Assembly: GCA_006538405.1 (NCBI GenBank)
Contig: BJKQ01000003.1
Span: 1,798,001 to 1,862,000 of the forward strand
Length of the DNA: 64,000 nucleotides
Origin: Hansfordia pulvinata
Taxonomy: Eukaryota > Ascomycota > Sordariomycetes > Xylariales
Reading direction: 5' to 3'
Part shown: positions 1-13,479 of the stretch, piece by piece
Position numbering within the stretch: the stretch's first letter is position 1
Layout of the letters: every line of letters begins with the position of its first letter
Position numbers and translations under genes: made by a program
The notes under the pieces: generated by a model
The model's input: only the letters and a program-made list of their open reading frames with translations
Database searches by the model: none
What the model was told of the DNA's origin: nothing

Positions 1-3000
1 TTATTTAAATAATATTCTTATTTACTTTAAGGATAATAAAACATATATAAAACACTTATAAATAATGATTTAAGCACTGCTTAATATAGGCCTTTATATT
101 AAGCCGTTAAAGTATTAATTTTTTAAGGAGTCCTTAAAGTTCTTAAAATATATAATCTTTATTAAAGGAATTTTTATAAACCTTATAAAGGTTAATATAA
201 TCACTTATTAACCTTTATTAAAGTCTTAATATAATATTTAAGTTTTTATCGGCTTTATTAACTTTTATTAACGCTTTATAAACGGATTTTTAAGGATTAC
301 TTTTTTTTTAATTAATTATTTAAAGAAGTTTAAATCCTTATTAAAGCTTAAAGGAAATAAGTTCTTTAATATATTAATTAAAAAGGCGTTTTTTAACTTA
401 ATTTAAGTATTTAAGGAAGCTCCTTTATTACTTTACTTTAATTTAAAAAAGTATATATATATAAAAATTAACGCTTTAAGCTTAAGTATATTTAAGATCC
501 TTTTATAACTTAATAAGGGAGGTAAATAGTATTTAATAACGTTTTAATCTTATAAGCTATTTAAGGCCGAATCGTAGTATATTATAAATAATTAAAAGAT
601 GCTTATAATAATAAGTAATTTTAAGTATTAATAATATTACTTATAAGGCTTTAAGTTCTTTATAAAAGTTTTAAATAATTATAATAATTTACGTATATTT
701 ATAAAGTTTATACGCTTAAACGGTTAATATATTAAATAGCTTTTATTTTTTAACCCTTTTAACTTTAAAATTAAATATTAATTAAAGAAATAAAATCTTA
801 CCGATCCGCTTTTAAAACGGTTAAATTATTAAGGTGATAAGCTTAATAATTTAAAACTTTTACTTATAATAAAATAAAAGCTTAAAGTAAAGAATAATAA
901 TATTAATAATTAACTTATTAACCTTTTAATATACGTTATTACCGTTTTTAAAGTATATAAAGTGTAAGTAATTATATAAAGCTATATATGTAACGTTATA
1001 AAATAAGACACTTTATATATAAAGGAACCGTTTATAATATTAAAAAAGCTTTTAATATAAGCTTAAAGAAAAAATATAAAATATATTAAGATTTATAAGA
1101 GAATTAACGTATATTTAAATTAAATTATATAAAGGCCTTTTTATATTATAAAAGGAAGATATTTATATTTATTAAAGATAATATTAAACATTAATTATTA
1201 TAAATATATTATAACGATTTATTAATAAGGCACTTTAAAGTTAATAAAATATTAAAATTAATTAACCGAAAGTTTTATTAATTATTATAGAAAGTAAAAG
1301 TTTAAGTATATATTAAGTAATATAAAATTTATATAAGTTTAAAGGCGAAACGCCACCGACCTTATAATAAATTATAAAGCTTATTAATATTAAATACTCT
1401 TATATAAAAGCTATTTATAAACTTTATTATAAGCTTATTAAAGGTATAATATTAAAAGTAATAAGTAAATAATATTATTATCCTTATAAATAAGTTCTTA
1501 AAATTATATATATTTTAAGCCGTTTTAAACACGATTATAATAAAAGAGCTTATTACGTTATTATATACCGAAGTTTATTATAAGTTTAATAACCTTAAAG
1601 GTATATTAATAAATAAAGGCTTATTATTTATTAATTAATATAAATTTAACTTATATTATTACTTATATATTAAAAGGAGGTATTTAATTACGTTTTATAT
1701 ATAAACCGATAAGTAAACGGAATATATAAATATTATACTTAAAATGTACTTATATTACTTTATATAAAGATAAATAAAGTGTTAATTAATATTATTAATA
1801 AATATATACTTTATAATTAATAATAATATAAACGCGTTAATAAAATAAAGCCTTTTTTAAATATTATACGGTTAATAACTTAACTTACTTAACGTTAAGT
1901 ATATCGCTTATAAAAAAGAAAATATATTAATCTTTATAATAAAAGATAAGTTAAAAAAGCTAACGAATTTACGATAAATATTATAAGAAAAGTGGTATAA
2001 AGTAATAAAGTAATAATAAAAGTATTATAATAAGAAATATTAACCTTTATAATTATAAAAAGGTTAATTAATAGCTTTATTAATTATAAACTTTTATATA
2101 AAGTTTAAGAAAATTTTATTAAAGTATATAAGATTATTTTAAATCTTAAAGTTAATAAGCCGTATAATATATAAGCTTATATTACCTTTAAAATATAATC
2201 GAATTTATAACGTATTCTTAATTTAATATTTAAAGCCTTAAACCGCTTATATATATAACTTATTACTTATACCGGACCTTAATAATAAAATAAGTAAAAA
2301 GTAAAAAACATTATTAATTATTACGTTAATAAGGGTATAAATTATTATAAAGTGAAATAAATAAGGTAACCTTATAAGTATAATTAATAAGTATATAAGG
2401 ACGATATATAAAATATAAAGTAAGTAATTATTAAGTTTTTAAAAAGCATTAAAGTAAAACGGTCTTTTATTAATAAGATTTTAAAGAAGACACTTAAGTT
2501 AAAAGGCTTAAAACGGCCTTAAAACCCTTTTTATTAAGGTGCGAATTTATAAACTATTTATAACTTAATTATAAGAAATTATATTTTTTAAAAAGGGATT
2601 TAAACCCTTTTTAATTTAAAATTAAACTATAAACGTATAAAATACCTTATAAGTACCCTTTAACTTTTAATAATAAATAAAAGGAGTAAAGGCGTTTTTA
2701 ATATTAAGGTAATCACGCTTTAAAATAAGGTTAAGCTTTTTACTTATAAGATCTTATATATCTTACGCGTATTAAATAATAATAACGTGTTAAGCTTAAT
2801 AGCTTTAAGCTTTAATAAAGTATAATAATATTATTATTTTAATATAAAATTCCTTTTTAATCTTAAATTATAAAAACCTTTATTAAAATAAATCGAAACC
2901 CTTATAAAATAAGTATAATTAAAAAGGTATTTATTACTTTAAGTTTAATAAGCGGGATTATATAAACACGAGTTTAATATACTTATATAATAATAATATA

Positions 3001-4574
3001 ATAATCGCCGCGCGTATCGTTAATAATCTTTTTAATATTAAATAAACTTTACTTTACTTTATATATAATTATAAAGGATTTAAAGGCCTTTTTTAAGCGA
3101 AATTATATTAAAGCGATATTTTTTTATTACTTTTCCTTATTAAAATAAACATTCTCTTTTTAATAAATATTAAATATTAAATTAAAAAGAATCGCGAAGT
3201 ATATAATATTATACTTAAATATAATAAGTAATTATATATAAATAAGATATTAAAAAACCTTTATAAGGAATCGTAAAGGTATTAAAGGGAATTTAACTTA
3301 TAAGCTTATAAGTATAATTACCTTTTTAATAATAAGTATAAGTAAAACTTATAAGTTAATTAAACTTATAAATAACTTTAAATAAAATATAATACTTAAG
3401 TTAATAAGCGTAAATAATTATACTTATATATTTTCCGTAAAATTTTAAAGTAATAACGGCCGATTTATATTTATTATATACTTTATTTTTAATATAAATA
3501 CCTTATTAATAAGGCTTTTTAAAAAGGGTCTTATTTATAATAATATTATAACGCTTTTATATAAAAGTTAATAATAATTTAATTAAGTATTAAAAGGGTT
3601 TTATAATATAAGATTTTTAAACCTTATATTTTAAAGTAAAGGTGGTAATAACGCCGCCACGCTTACTTTTAAAAGTTAACTTAAAGGTGATAATATTCTT
3701 ATTATTATAAGGCTTATTAAAAGTCCGGATAATTAAGTTATTACCTCCGCTTTAATTATAAAATAATTTAAACGGGTTTTAAAAGGGATTTATAAGCTTT
3801 TTTTTATTTTTATTTTCGGAATTATTAAAGGTGTTAATAAGGTTTTATTATTATTTAATTAATTATTTAATAACTTTAACTTAAGGTTATTAAGCTTATT
3901 ATTAATTATATTAAAAATTAAAAAAAGGAGAAATCCGATTAAGCGGAAAGGGTGCGAATAAGGTGTAAATAATAAGGGAATTAAAAGGGAAAACCTTAAA
4001 ATTAATAAAAAAAAGAATATAAAATTAAAAAAGGTAATATTATTTTATATTTAAGGAGACCGCGGATTAAAGCGTATTAATTATATAAGAACGTGCGATT
4101 ATTTATTAATTATATAAATTAAAAAATTTATATATAATATATTTTTTAATTAATTATTATAATAAAGTAAACGTGTATATAATAAGCGTAAGTTATTAAT
4201 AACTCTTTTACGATTATAAAGGTATTATTATATTAATTTAATAATACTTAAATTAATTATTATAATGGTTAAAATACGTACTTTAATACGTTAACCTTAT
4301 TTTATTAATATAAGTGCGGTACGTACTGTAATTATATTATATTATTATTAATAATATTAAGTATAAGCTATTAAAAAGGAGACGTTAATTATTATAAAGA
4401 GAAGTCTTAACTTAACTTAATATATTCTTATATAAGACCAGTACGAACTCCTTATAAATACCCCTTAAATCTCTTATTAAACGTAAAGGTTTAAGGTTTA
4501 ATTCTTATTTATTATATACTTTATATTACCTTTTTAACATTACTTTACTTAATCGTGTCTTTTACTTATAATAA
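1..4574 (+). repeat. Left arm of giant inverted repeat
   Basis: This arm is the reverse complement of 6224-10793. Base 1 pairs with base 10793. I checked pairs at about 17/10777, 74/10720, 127/10667, 565/10232, 1351/9445 and 4221/6577. Sampled stretches of 1-4224 showed no substitutions against the other arm, only run-length differences: an extra T at about 301 and one extra TA unit at about 441-452. From 4225 inward the arms diverge, mainly by C/T and G/A differences, ending near 4574. The outer end is cut by the window start, so the true arm may be longer. No gene is recognisable inside it. Confidence 0.92.
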
Positions 4575-6223
4575 TAATTATTTAATAATATTTTTAAGAT
4601 AACGTTAAAGCGAAAGGATAATTAAATAATTATTAAATAATTAAATAAACGTTATAAAATAAAGAGCGAGCTATTTATAAACCTTAATATTATTTATTTA
4701 TATAATAAAATAAATATAATAACTTTAAAGTAAAAATAAGTTAAGGATTAAAAAGATTTTATAAATTAAAAAATCCGCCGCCATGTTAAAAAGCATATAA
4801 CCGAGTATTTTAATATAAATAAAGTTATTATTAAAATCAGATTAAGTAATAAGTTAAGGATAAATAATAAGTCCTTTTATATTAATTCTTAATATTTTAA
4901 TTAAAAGTTAATTAATTAAGCGTCCGGAAAGCACTTAAATCAAGTTATAATTAAGTAATAAAGCGATTCCGTTTATAAGCTGCTTATTTATAATAATTTA
5001 AATAATATAAACGACTTTAATTAAGAAACCGATAAAAACCGTAAAGACGAATTTAAGGACGATTATAAAGATAAAAAATAAGATTATAAGCGTAAGTATA
5101 ACACGGTTATATTTCTTTTTAACCTTTTTAAGTCCTTTTCCGTTTACGATAATAACCTTTAAGTTATTATTATTAAAAGGAATTTATATATTAAGTAATT
5201 TATTTATTACTTATATAATAATTATATTATTAACCTTTACTTAACTGCTTATCCTGGTTTATAATAATAAGAATAAGCTGCTTAATATTCTTTTAAAAAG
5301 CTTATAAAAAGACCGCTTAACTTCGCCTCCTTTTAATACTTTTATAAAAGAGCACCGTTATATTTATAATAAAACGATTAACTTTTTTAAAAAGAGCTTT
5401 ATAATTTACGTGTTAATTATATAAAGAATAAGGTTATTAAAAGCGAATATAAGATTAATATCTTTAACGTTTATATTATTTATCGCGTTTTAAAAGAAGA
5501 TAAATAAAAGCGGAATATATAAGTTAATAATATTATTACTTAAGTAAGTTTTAATCCCTTTTCTTTTATTATTATATAATAATTACATGTTTTTAATATT
5601 ATTAAGCGGTAATCTTTAAGCCCTTTTATTAATAAGTCGTTAACTTTCACGGCCTTTTAACCGGTATTTACGATCACCCGCACTTTAAGACCTTATTTAC
5701 TCGCCCTTATTCTTATAAGCGTTATATTTAAAAGGCCGCTTTTATAATCTTATAAATAAATAAAAGTGCTTTAATAAAAGGTAACACCGGTGATCTCTTT
5801 AACGTTATATCGATCTTTTATTAATTACGCTTAATATATTACCTTTTAAGATATAAAATAATATGGTTTTATAAGATTTAAAAGCTTTTTAAATTTAAAT
5901 AACATTATTAATATATATAAAGTAAAAAGAAACTTCGATCGTAAGTAAAGTTTTTCTTTTTTATTTATTTATTTATTAATTATTTTAAGATTTATAGTTT
6001 TAAGTTTTTTTAAATTTCGAATTTAAAGAAGTATAAGGCTTATCACGTATTATTTTATTAAGCCTTTAATAAGCTTTATAAGTATTTCTTAAAGTAAGGC
6101 TTACTTAATGTAATTAATATATAATTATACGTTAATGGTTTTATTTTAAGCGTCGTCTTAAAGGCCGCCGTATTAACCTTTTTATTAAAATCTTTAATTT
6201 TCGGAAGGTTTCCGGTTTTATTT
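4575..6223. repeat. Spacer of the giant inverted repeat
   Basis: This 1.65 kb of A+T-rich sequence separates the two arms and is not itself inverted. It carries the same CA/TG depletion, though slightly more C and G than the arms. I see no open frame and no identifiable element in it. Its presence argues against a simple hairpin-read artefact, which would usually switch strands abruptly with little or no spacer. Confidence 0.75.
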
Positions 6224-9200
6224 TTATTATAAGTAAAAGACACGATTAAGTAAAGCAGTGTTAAAAAGGTAATATAAGGTATATAATAAATAAGAATTAA
6301 ACCTTAAACCTCCACGTTTAATAAGAGATTTAAGGGGTATTTATAAGGAGTTTATATTAATCTTATATAAGAATATATTAAGTTAAGTTAAGACTTCTCC
6401 TTATAATAATTAACGTCTCCTTTTTAATAACTTATACTTAATATTATTAATAATAATATAATATAATTATAATACGTATCGCGCTTACGTTAATAAAATA
6501 AGGTTAATATATTAAAGTATATACCTTAATTATTATAATAATTAATTTAAGTATTATTAAATTAATATAATAGTACCTTTATAATCGTAAAAGAGTTATT
6601 AATAACTTACGCTTATTATATACACGTTTACTTTATTATAATAATTAATTAAAAATATATTATATATAAATTTTTTAATTTATATAATTAATAAATAATC
6701 GCACGTTCTTATATAATTAATACGCTTTAATCCGCGGTCTCCTTAAATATAAAATAATATTACCTTTTTTAATTTTATATTCTTTTTTTATTAATTTTAA
6801 GGTTTTCCCTTTTAATTCCCTTATTATTTACACCTTATTCGCACCCTTTCCGCTTAATCGGATTTCTCCTTTTTTTAATTTTTAATATAATTAATAATAA
6901 GCTTAATAACCTTAAGTTAAAGTTATTAAATAATTAATTAAATAATAATAAAAACCTTATTAACACCTTTAATAATTCCGAAAATAAAAATAAAAAAAAG
7001 CTTATAAATCCCTTTTAAAACCCGTTTAAATTATTTTATAATTAAAGCGGAGGTAATAACTTAATTATCCGGACTTTTAATAAGCCTTATAATAATAAGA
7101 ATATTATCACCTTTAAGTTAACTTTTAAAAGTAAGCGTGGCGGCGTTATTACCACCTTTACTTTAAAATATAAGGTTTAAAAATCTTATATTATAAAACC
7201 CTTTTAATACTTAATTAAATTATTATTAACTTTTATATAAAAGCGTTATAATATTATTATAAATAAGACCCTTTTTAAAAAGCCTTATTAATAAGGTATT
7301 TATATTAAAAATAAAGTATATAATAAATATAAATCGGCCGTTATTACTTTAAAATTTTACGGAAAATATATAAGTATAATTATTTACGCTTATTAACTTA
7401 AGTATTATATTTTATTTAAAGTTATTTATAAGTTTAATTAACTTATAAGTTTTACTTATACTTATTATTAAAAAGGTAATTATACTTATAAGCTTATAAG
7501 TTAAATTCCCTTTAATACCTTTACGATTCCTTATAAAGGTTTTTTAATATCTTATTTATATATAATTACTTATTATATTTAAGTATAATATTATATACTT
7601 CGCGATTCTTTTTAATTTAATATTTAATATTTATTAAAAAGAGAATGTTTATTTAATAAGGAAAAGTAATAAAAAAATATCGCTTTAATATAATTTCGCT
7701 TAAAAAAGGCCTTTAAATCCTTTATAATTATATATAAAGTAAAGTAAAGTTTATTTAATATTAAAAAGATTATTAACGATACGCGCGGCGATTATTATAT
7801 TATTATTATATAAGTATATTAAACTCGTGTTTATATAATCCCGCTTATTAAACTTAAAGTAATAAATACCTTTTTAATTATACTTATTTTATAAGGGTTT
7901 CGATTTATTTTAATAAAGGTTTTTATAATTTAAGATTAAAAAGGAATTTTATATTAAAATAATAATATTATTATACTTTATTAAAGCTTAAAGCTATTAA
8001 GCTTAACACGTTATTATTATTTAATACGCGTAAGATATATAAGATCTTATAAGTAAAAAGCTTAACCTTATTTTAAAGCGTGATTACCTTAATATTAAAA
8101 ACGCCTTTACTCCTTTTATTTATTATTAAAAGTTAAAGGGTACTTATAAGGTATTTTATACGTTTATAGTTTAATTTTAAATTAAAAGGGTTTAAATCCC
8201 TTTTTAAAAAATATAATTTCTTATAATTAAGTTATAAATAGTTTATAAATTCGCACCTTAATAAAAAGGGTTTTAAGGCCGTTTTAAGCCTTTTAACTTA
8301 AGTGTCTTCTTTAAAATCTTATTAATAAAAGACCGTTTTACTTTAATGCTTTTTAAAAACTTAATAATTACTTACTTTATATTTTATATATCGTCCTTAT
8401 ATACTTATTAATTATACTTATAAGGTTACCTTATTTATTTCACTTTATAATAATTTATACCCTTATTAACGTAATAATTAATAATGTTTTTTACTTTTTA
8501 CTTATTTTTATTATTAAGGTCCGGTATAAGTAATAAGTTATATATATAAGCGGTTTAAGGCTTTAAATATTAAATTAAGAATACGTTATAAATTCGATTA
8601 TATTTTAAAGGTAATATAAGCTTATATATTATACGGCTTATTAACTTTAAGATTTAAAATAATCTTATATACTTTAATAAAATTTTCTTAAACTTTATAT
8701 AAAAGTTTATAATTAATAAAGCTATTAATTAACCTTTTTATAATTATAAAGGTTAATATTTCTTATTATAATACTTTTATTATTACTTTATTACTTTATA
8801 CCACTTTTCTTATAATATTTATCGTAAATTCGTTAGCTTTTTTAACTTATCTTTTATTATAAAGATTAATATATTTTCTTTTTTATAAGCGATATACTTA
8901 ACGTTAAGTAAGTTAAGTTATTAACCGTATAATATTTAAAAAAGGCTTTATTTTATTAACGCGTTTATATTATTATTAATTATAAAGTATATATTTATTA
9001 ATAATATTAATTAACACTTTATTTATCTTTATATAAAGTAATATAAGTACATTTTAAGTATAATATTTATATATTCCGTTTACTTATCGGTTTATATATA
9101 AAACGTAATTAAATACCTCCTTTTAATATATAAGTAATAATATAAGTTAAATTTATATTAATTAATAAATAATAAGCCTTTATTTATTAATATACCTTTA

Positions 9201-10793
9201 AGGTTATTAAACTTATAATAAACTTCGGTATATAATAACGTAATAAGCTCTTTTATTATAATCGTGTTTAAAACGGCTTAAAATATATATAATTTTAAGA
9301 ACTTATTTATAAGGATAATAATATTATTTACTTATTACTTTTAATATTATACCTTTAATAAGCTTATAATAAAGTTTATAAATAGCTTTTATATAAGAGT
9401 ATTTAATATTAATAAGCTTTATAATTTATTATAAGGTCGGTGGCGTTTCGCCTTTAAACTTATATAAATTTTATATTACTTAATATATACTTAAACTTTT
9501 ACTTTCTATAATAATTAATAAAACTTTCGGTTAATTAATTTTAATATTTTATTAACTTTAAAGTGCCTTATTAATAAATCGTTATAATATATTTATAATA
9601 ATTAATGTTTAATATTATCTTTAATAAATATAAATATCTTCCTTTTATAATATAAAAAAGGCCTTTATATAATTTAATTTAAATATACGTTAATTCTCTT
9701 ATAAATCTTAATATATTTTATATTTTTTCTTTAAGCTTATATTAAAAGCTTTTTTAATATTATAAACGGTTCCTTTATATATAAAGTGTCTTATTTTATA
9801 ACGTTACATATATAGCTTTATATAATTACTTACACTTTATATACTTTAAAAACGGTAATAACGTATATTAAAAGGTTAATAAGTTAATTATTAATATTAT
9901 TATTCTTTACTTTAAGCTTTTATTTTATTATAAGTAAAAGTTTTAAATTATTAAGCTTATCACCTTAATAATTTAACCGTTTTAAAAGCGGATCGGTAAG
10001 ATTTTATTTCTTTAATTAATATTTAATTTTAAAGTTAAAAGGGTTAAAAAATAAAAGCTATTTAATATATTAACCGTTTAAGCGTATAAACTTTATAAAT
10101 ATACGTAAATTATTATAATTATTTAAAACTTTTATAAAGAACTTAAAGCCTTATAAGTAATATTATTAATACTTAAAATTACTTATTATTATAAGCATCT
10201 TTTAATTATTTATAATATACTACGATTCGGCCTTAAATAGCTTATAAGATTAAAACGTTATTAAATACTATTTACCTCCCTTATTAAGTTATAAAAGGAT
10301 CTTAAATATACTTAAGCTTAAAGCGTTAATTTTTATATATATACTTTTTTAAATTAAAGTAAAGTAATAAAGGAGCTTCCTTAAATACTTAAATTAAGTT
10401 AAAAAACGCCTTTTTAATTAATATATTAAAGAACTTATTTCCTTTAAGCTTTAATAAGGATTTAAACTTCTTTAAATAATTAATTAAAAAAAAGTAATCC
10501 TTAAAAATCCGTTTATAAAGCGTTAATAAAAGTTAATAAAGCCGATAAAAACTTAAATATTATATTAAGACTTTAATAAAGGTTAATAAGTGATTATATT
10601 AACCTTTATAAGGTTTATAAAAATTCCTTTAATAAAGATTATATATTTTAAGAACTTTAAGGACTCCTTAAAAAATTAATACTTTAACGGCTTAATATAA
10701 AGGCCTATATTAAGCAGTGCTTAAATCATTATTTATAAGTGTTTTATATATGTTTTATTATCCTTAAAGTAAATAAGAATATTATTTAAATAA
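6224..10793 (-). repeat. Right arm of giant inverted repeat
   Basis: Reverse complement of 1-4574. Match is essentially exact over 6574-10793, with divergence by transitions and small indels over 6224-6573 next to the spacer. Identity of two RIP-mutated copies is odd, because independent RIP should leave different transitions in each. The inverted duplication therefore probably arose, or was homogenised, after the mutations. Confidence 0.92.
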
Positions 10794-13290
10794 ACGATAT
10801 ATATATTATTAAGTTAATCTTTTAACACTTTATTAATATAAGCTTAAAAAGTAATAAAAGTATTACTTAAGCTTATAAGTATAATTAAAAACTTATAATA
10901 CTTATATTAAGTACGAAACGTAATCTTTTACTTATCGCCTTAACATATATATATATAGTAATATATATCCTTTAAGTTTAACTTATTAAAGATATAAGCT
11001 TTTAATACTTTATTAAATAACTTTAAAATAAAAGGTAATATACATTAATTCTTAATTATTACCTTATTAAGTCTTTTATAATTTATATATAAATAAAGCG
11101 TTTTATTATATTTAAAGATAAAAAGGATAAAGGCCCTTATTAACCTCTTTAATAGCCTTATCTTTTTAATACTTTATATCTTTTTAATAAACTTATATAA
11201 TTCTTATAATTTATTATTCGTTAATAAATAAATAAGTATATATAAAGGATCTTTACTTAATTATAAATTAATAATATAATCAGCCCTTTTATATAAAAAA
11301 GCTTAATAACGCTATTTATATTAAAGAACTCCTTAAACTTTTAAAGATAAGTAAGAATAAGCTCGATTTCCTTACGATTTTAACTTATAAAGATGTTTAT
11401 TATCTTTATTAATAAGTTAAAGTCCACTTATATTATTACGTAATAATAAGTGCTTTTATTTTAAGTTTATTAAAATTTTTAATATAACTTTAATATAAAT
11501 TTAATTAAATTATACTTAAATTATTAATAACCTATATTTAATTATAATATGATTCGCTTTTAAGTTATAATATTATTAAATAAAAATAATAAGCTATTAA
11601 ATAATTTAAGGTCTTAATTAATTATTAAATAAAGAACTTATAAAGTTCGCTTAATCCCTTTATTATTTTAAAGTGTTATTATTACTTAATAAGATTTATA
11701 GGTTTTAATAAGTATTTATATTATATCCGTAAAGGATATAAGCTTTATTAAGGCCCGATTTAATTTATATTAAGTTATAAAATTTAAATTAATTAAATTA
11801 ACCTTTAAGTAAGTATTTAAGTTTATATATATACTTAACTTTAAAGCTCTTTTATAAAGTGGCCATATTAAGTAAAGCATATAAAACCGTATAAGCAGAT
11901 TTATAAATTAATATAAATTAAAGGTAAAATATATAAAGGCTTATATTACCTTTCCACTTATTTTTCCGGTTAATTTATAAGGTTTTTAAGTGGGTTCTTA
12001 TCCTTTTTTTACTTTGCTTTTAACTTATAATATTTTAATTTAATATAACCTTTCTTATTATAATAATAATAAATAACACCTTTTTTTTAATCGGTAAGCT
12101 TTTACTTTTTAATATTAAGGTTATTTAACTTTAAATTATTATTATTTTTACGTTTCTTTTATTAATTTTTATTATTAACGTTATTAAGTGTGTTTTAAAA
12201 GTTTTTTAACGACGTATTATCTTTATATTAAAAGGTCTTTTTAATAAACTTTTTCTCCTTTATATTTAATAATTCTTAACGTTAAATAATAAGCTTTATT
12301 ATTATTATATGCTTAATAAGCAGCTTAATTATATAATTAAAAATGTTATTTTATAATATAAAGAGTAATTTCTTTAAAAATAATAAGGCCCGTTCTTAAT
12401 TAATATAAAACTTAAATTAATACTTTAACTTAATTAAATATTAATCGAATCGATAAAGATCTTAACTTAAATATTAAGCGGTTTACTCTTATTATATATT
12501 TAAAGCTACTTACTTATAAATAAAGTATTTAATAATAAACTTAATTTATTTTATAAATTCTTATTAATTTCCCTTAAAGGTATATAGCTTTTTTTAAGAT
12601 AACGTTTATAATAAGTCCGGTATAAGCCTTTATAAGTCTTATTTAACTTTTTATAATTAAAGATAACCTTTTTCTTATTATTTTATATACGTTTTAAAGA
12701 AGCTTAAAAAACGGTCTTATAATTAACCTATTAAATATTTTATTAAAAAAAAGTAAACTTTATATTAAACGCCTTAATATTATTTACATTAACGTAACGG
12801 CTTATATTTAAAGGGCTTATAAATTTAAGCGGCTTAATATATAAGTCTTTCTTTAAATTTAAGTTTAACTTTAAGGAAAAGGTTCCTTACTCTTAAAAAT
12901 CACCTTTATTTTAAGAGCGATTCGACTTTAAGCGCTGCTTAAATCCCTCGCGTTTTAATCGATAACACGGTTATTATTAATTTAAGTTTTATACTTTATT
13001 ACATACCGGATTAAAGATCTTTAACTTTTATAATCTTTTTAAATATTATCCGTATTTATTAATATATTATTTAATTACTTTTATAATTATCTTTCCTTTA
13101 TTTATAAAAGAGATAAGTTATTATTTTAATCCTTTTAAGAATTATTTTTATTTTATAAAGATAATAATTATTATTTATTAACGATTTAAGGTGGATCAGT
13201 TAATTAAGTATAAGATAATCCTTTTTTAATATCGTTATTCTTAACGGTAAAAGCCATTACTTTAAGTGATTAAAAAGTAAAGGTTTAAAA

Positions 13291-13479
13291 TTATTATAAG
13301 TAAAAGACATAATTAAGTAAAGCAGTGTTAAAAAGGTAATATAAGGTATATAATAAATAAGAATTAAACCTTAAACCTTTATGTTTAATAAGAGATTTAA
13401 GGGGTATTTATAAGGAGTTTATATTAATTTTATATAAGAATGTATTAAGTTAAGTTAAGACTTCTCTTTATAATAATTA
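13291..13479. repeat. Third copy of the 189 bp inner arm repeat (LTR-like)
   Basis: About 189 bp matches 6225-6413 in the same orientation, and 4385-4574 in inverse orientation. The three copies differ mostly by C/T or G/A changes, as RIP predicts. On the minus strand each copy contains a TATAAATACCCC-like box followed by a T-rich tail, which resembles the promoter part of an LTR. I could not define clear TG...CA ends or target-site duplications, so the LTR identity is an inference. Confidence 0.6.

Noticed and set aside
1..200. Telomere or mitochondrial origin of the AT-rich block
   Set aside because: No TTAGGG repeats and no mitochondrial genes; CA/TG depletion and joining to normal nuclear DNA fit RIP instead.
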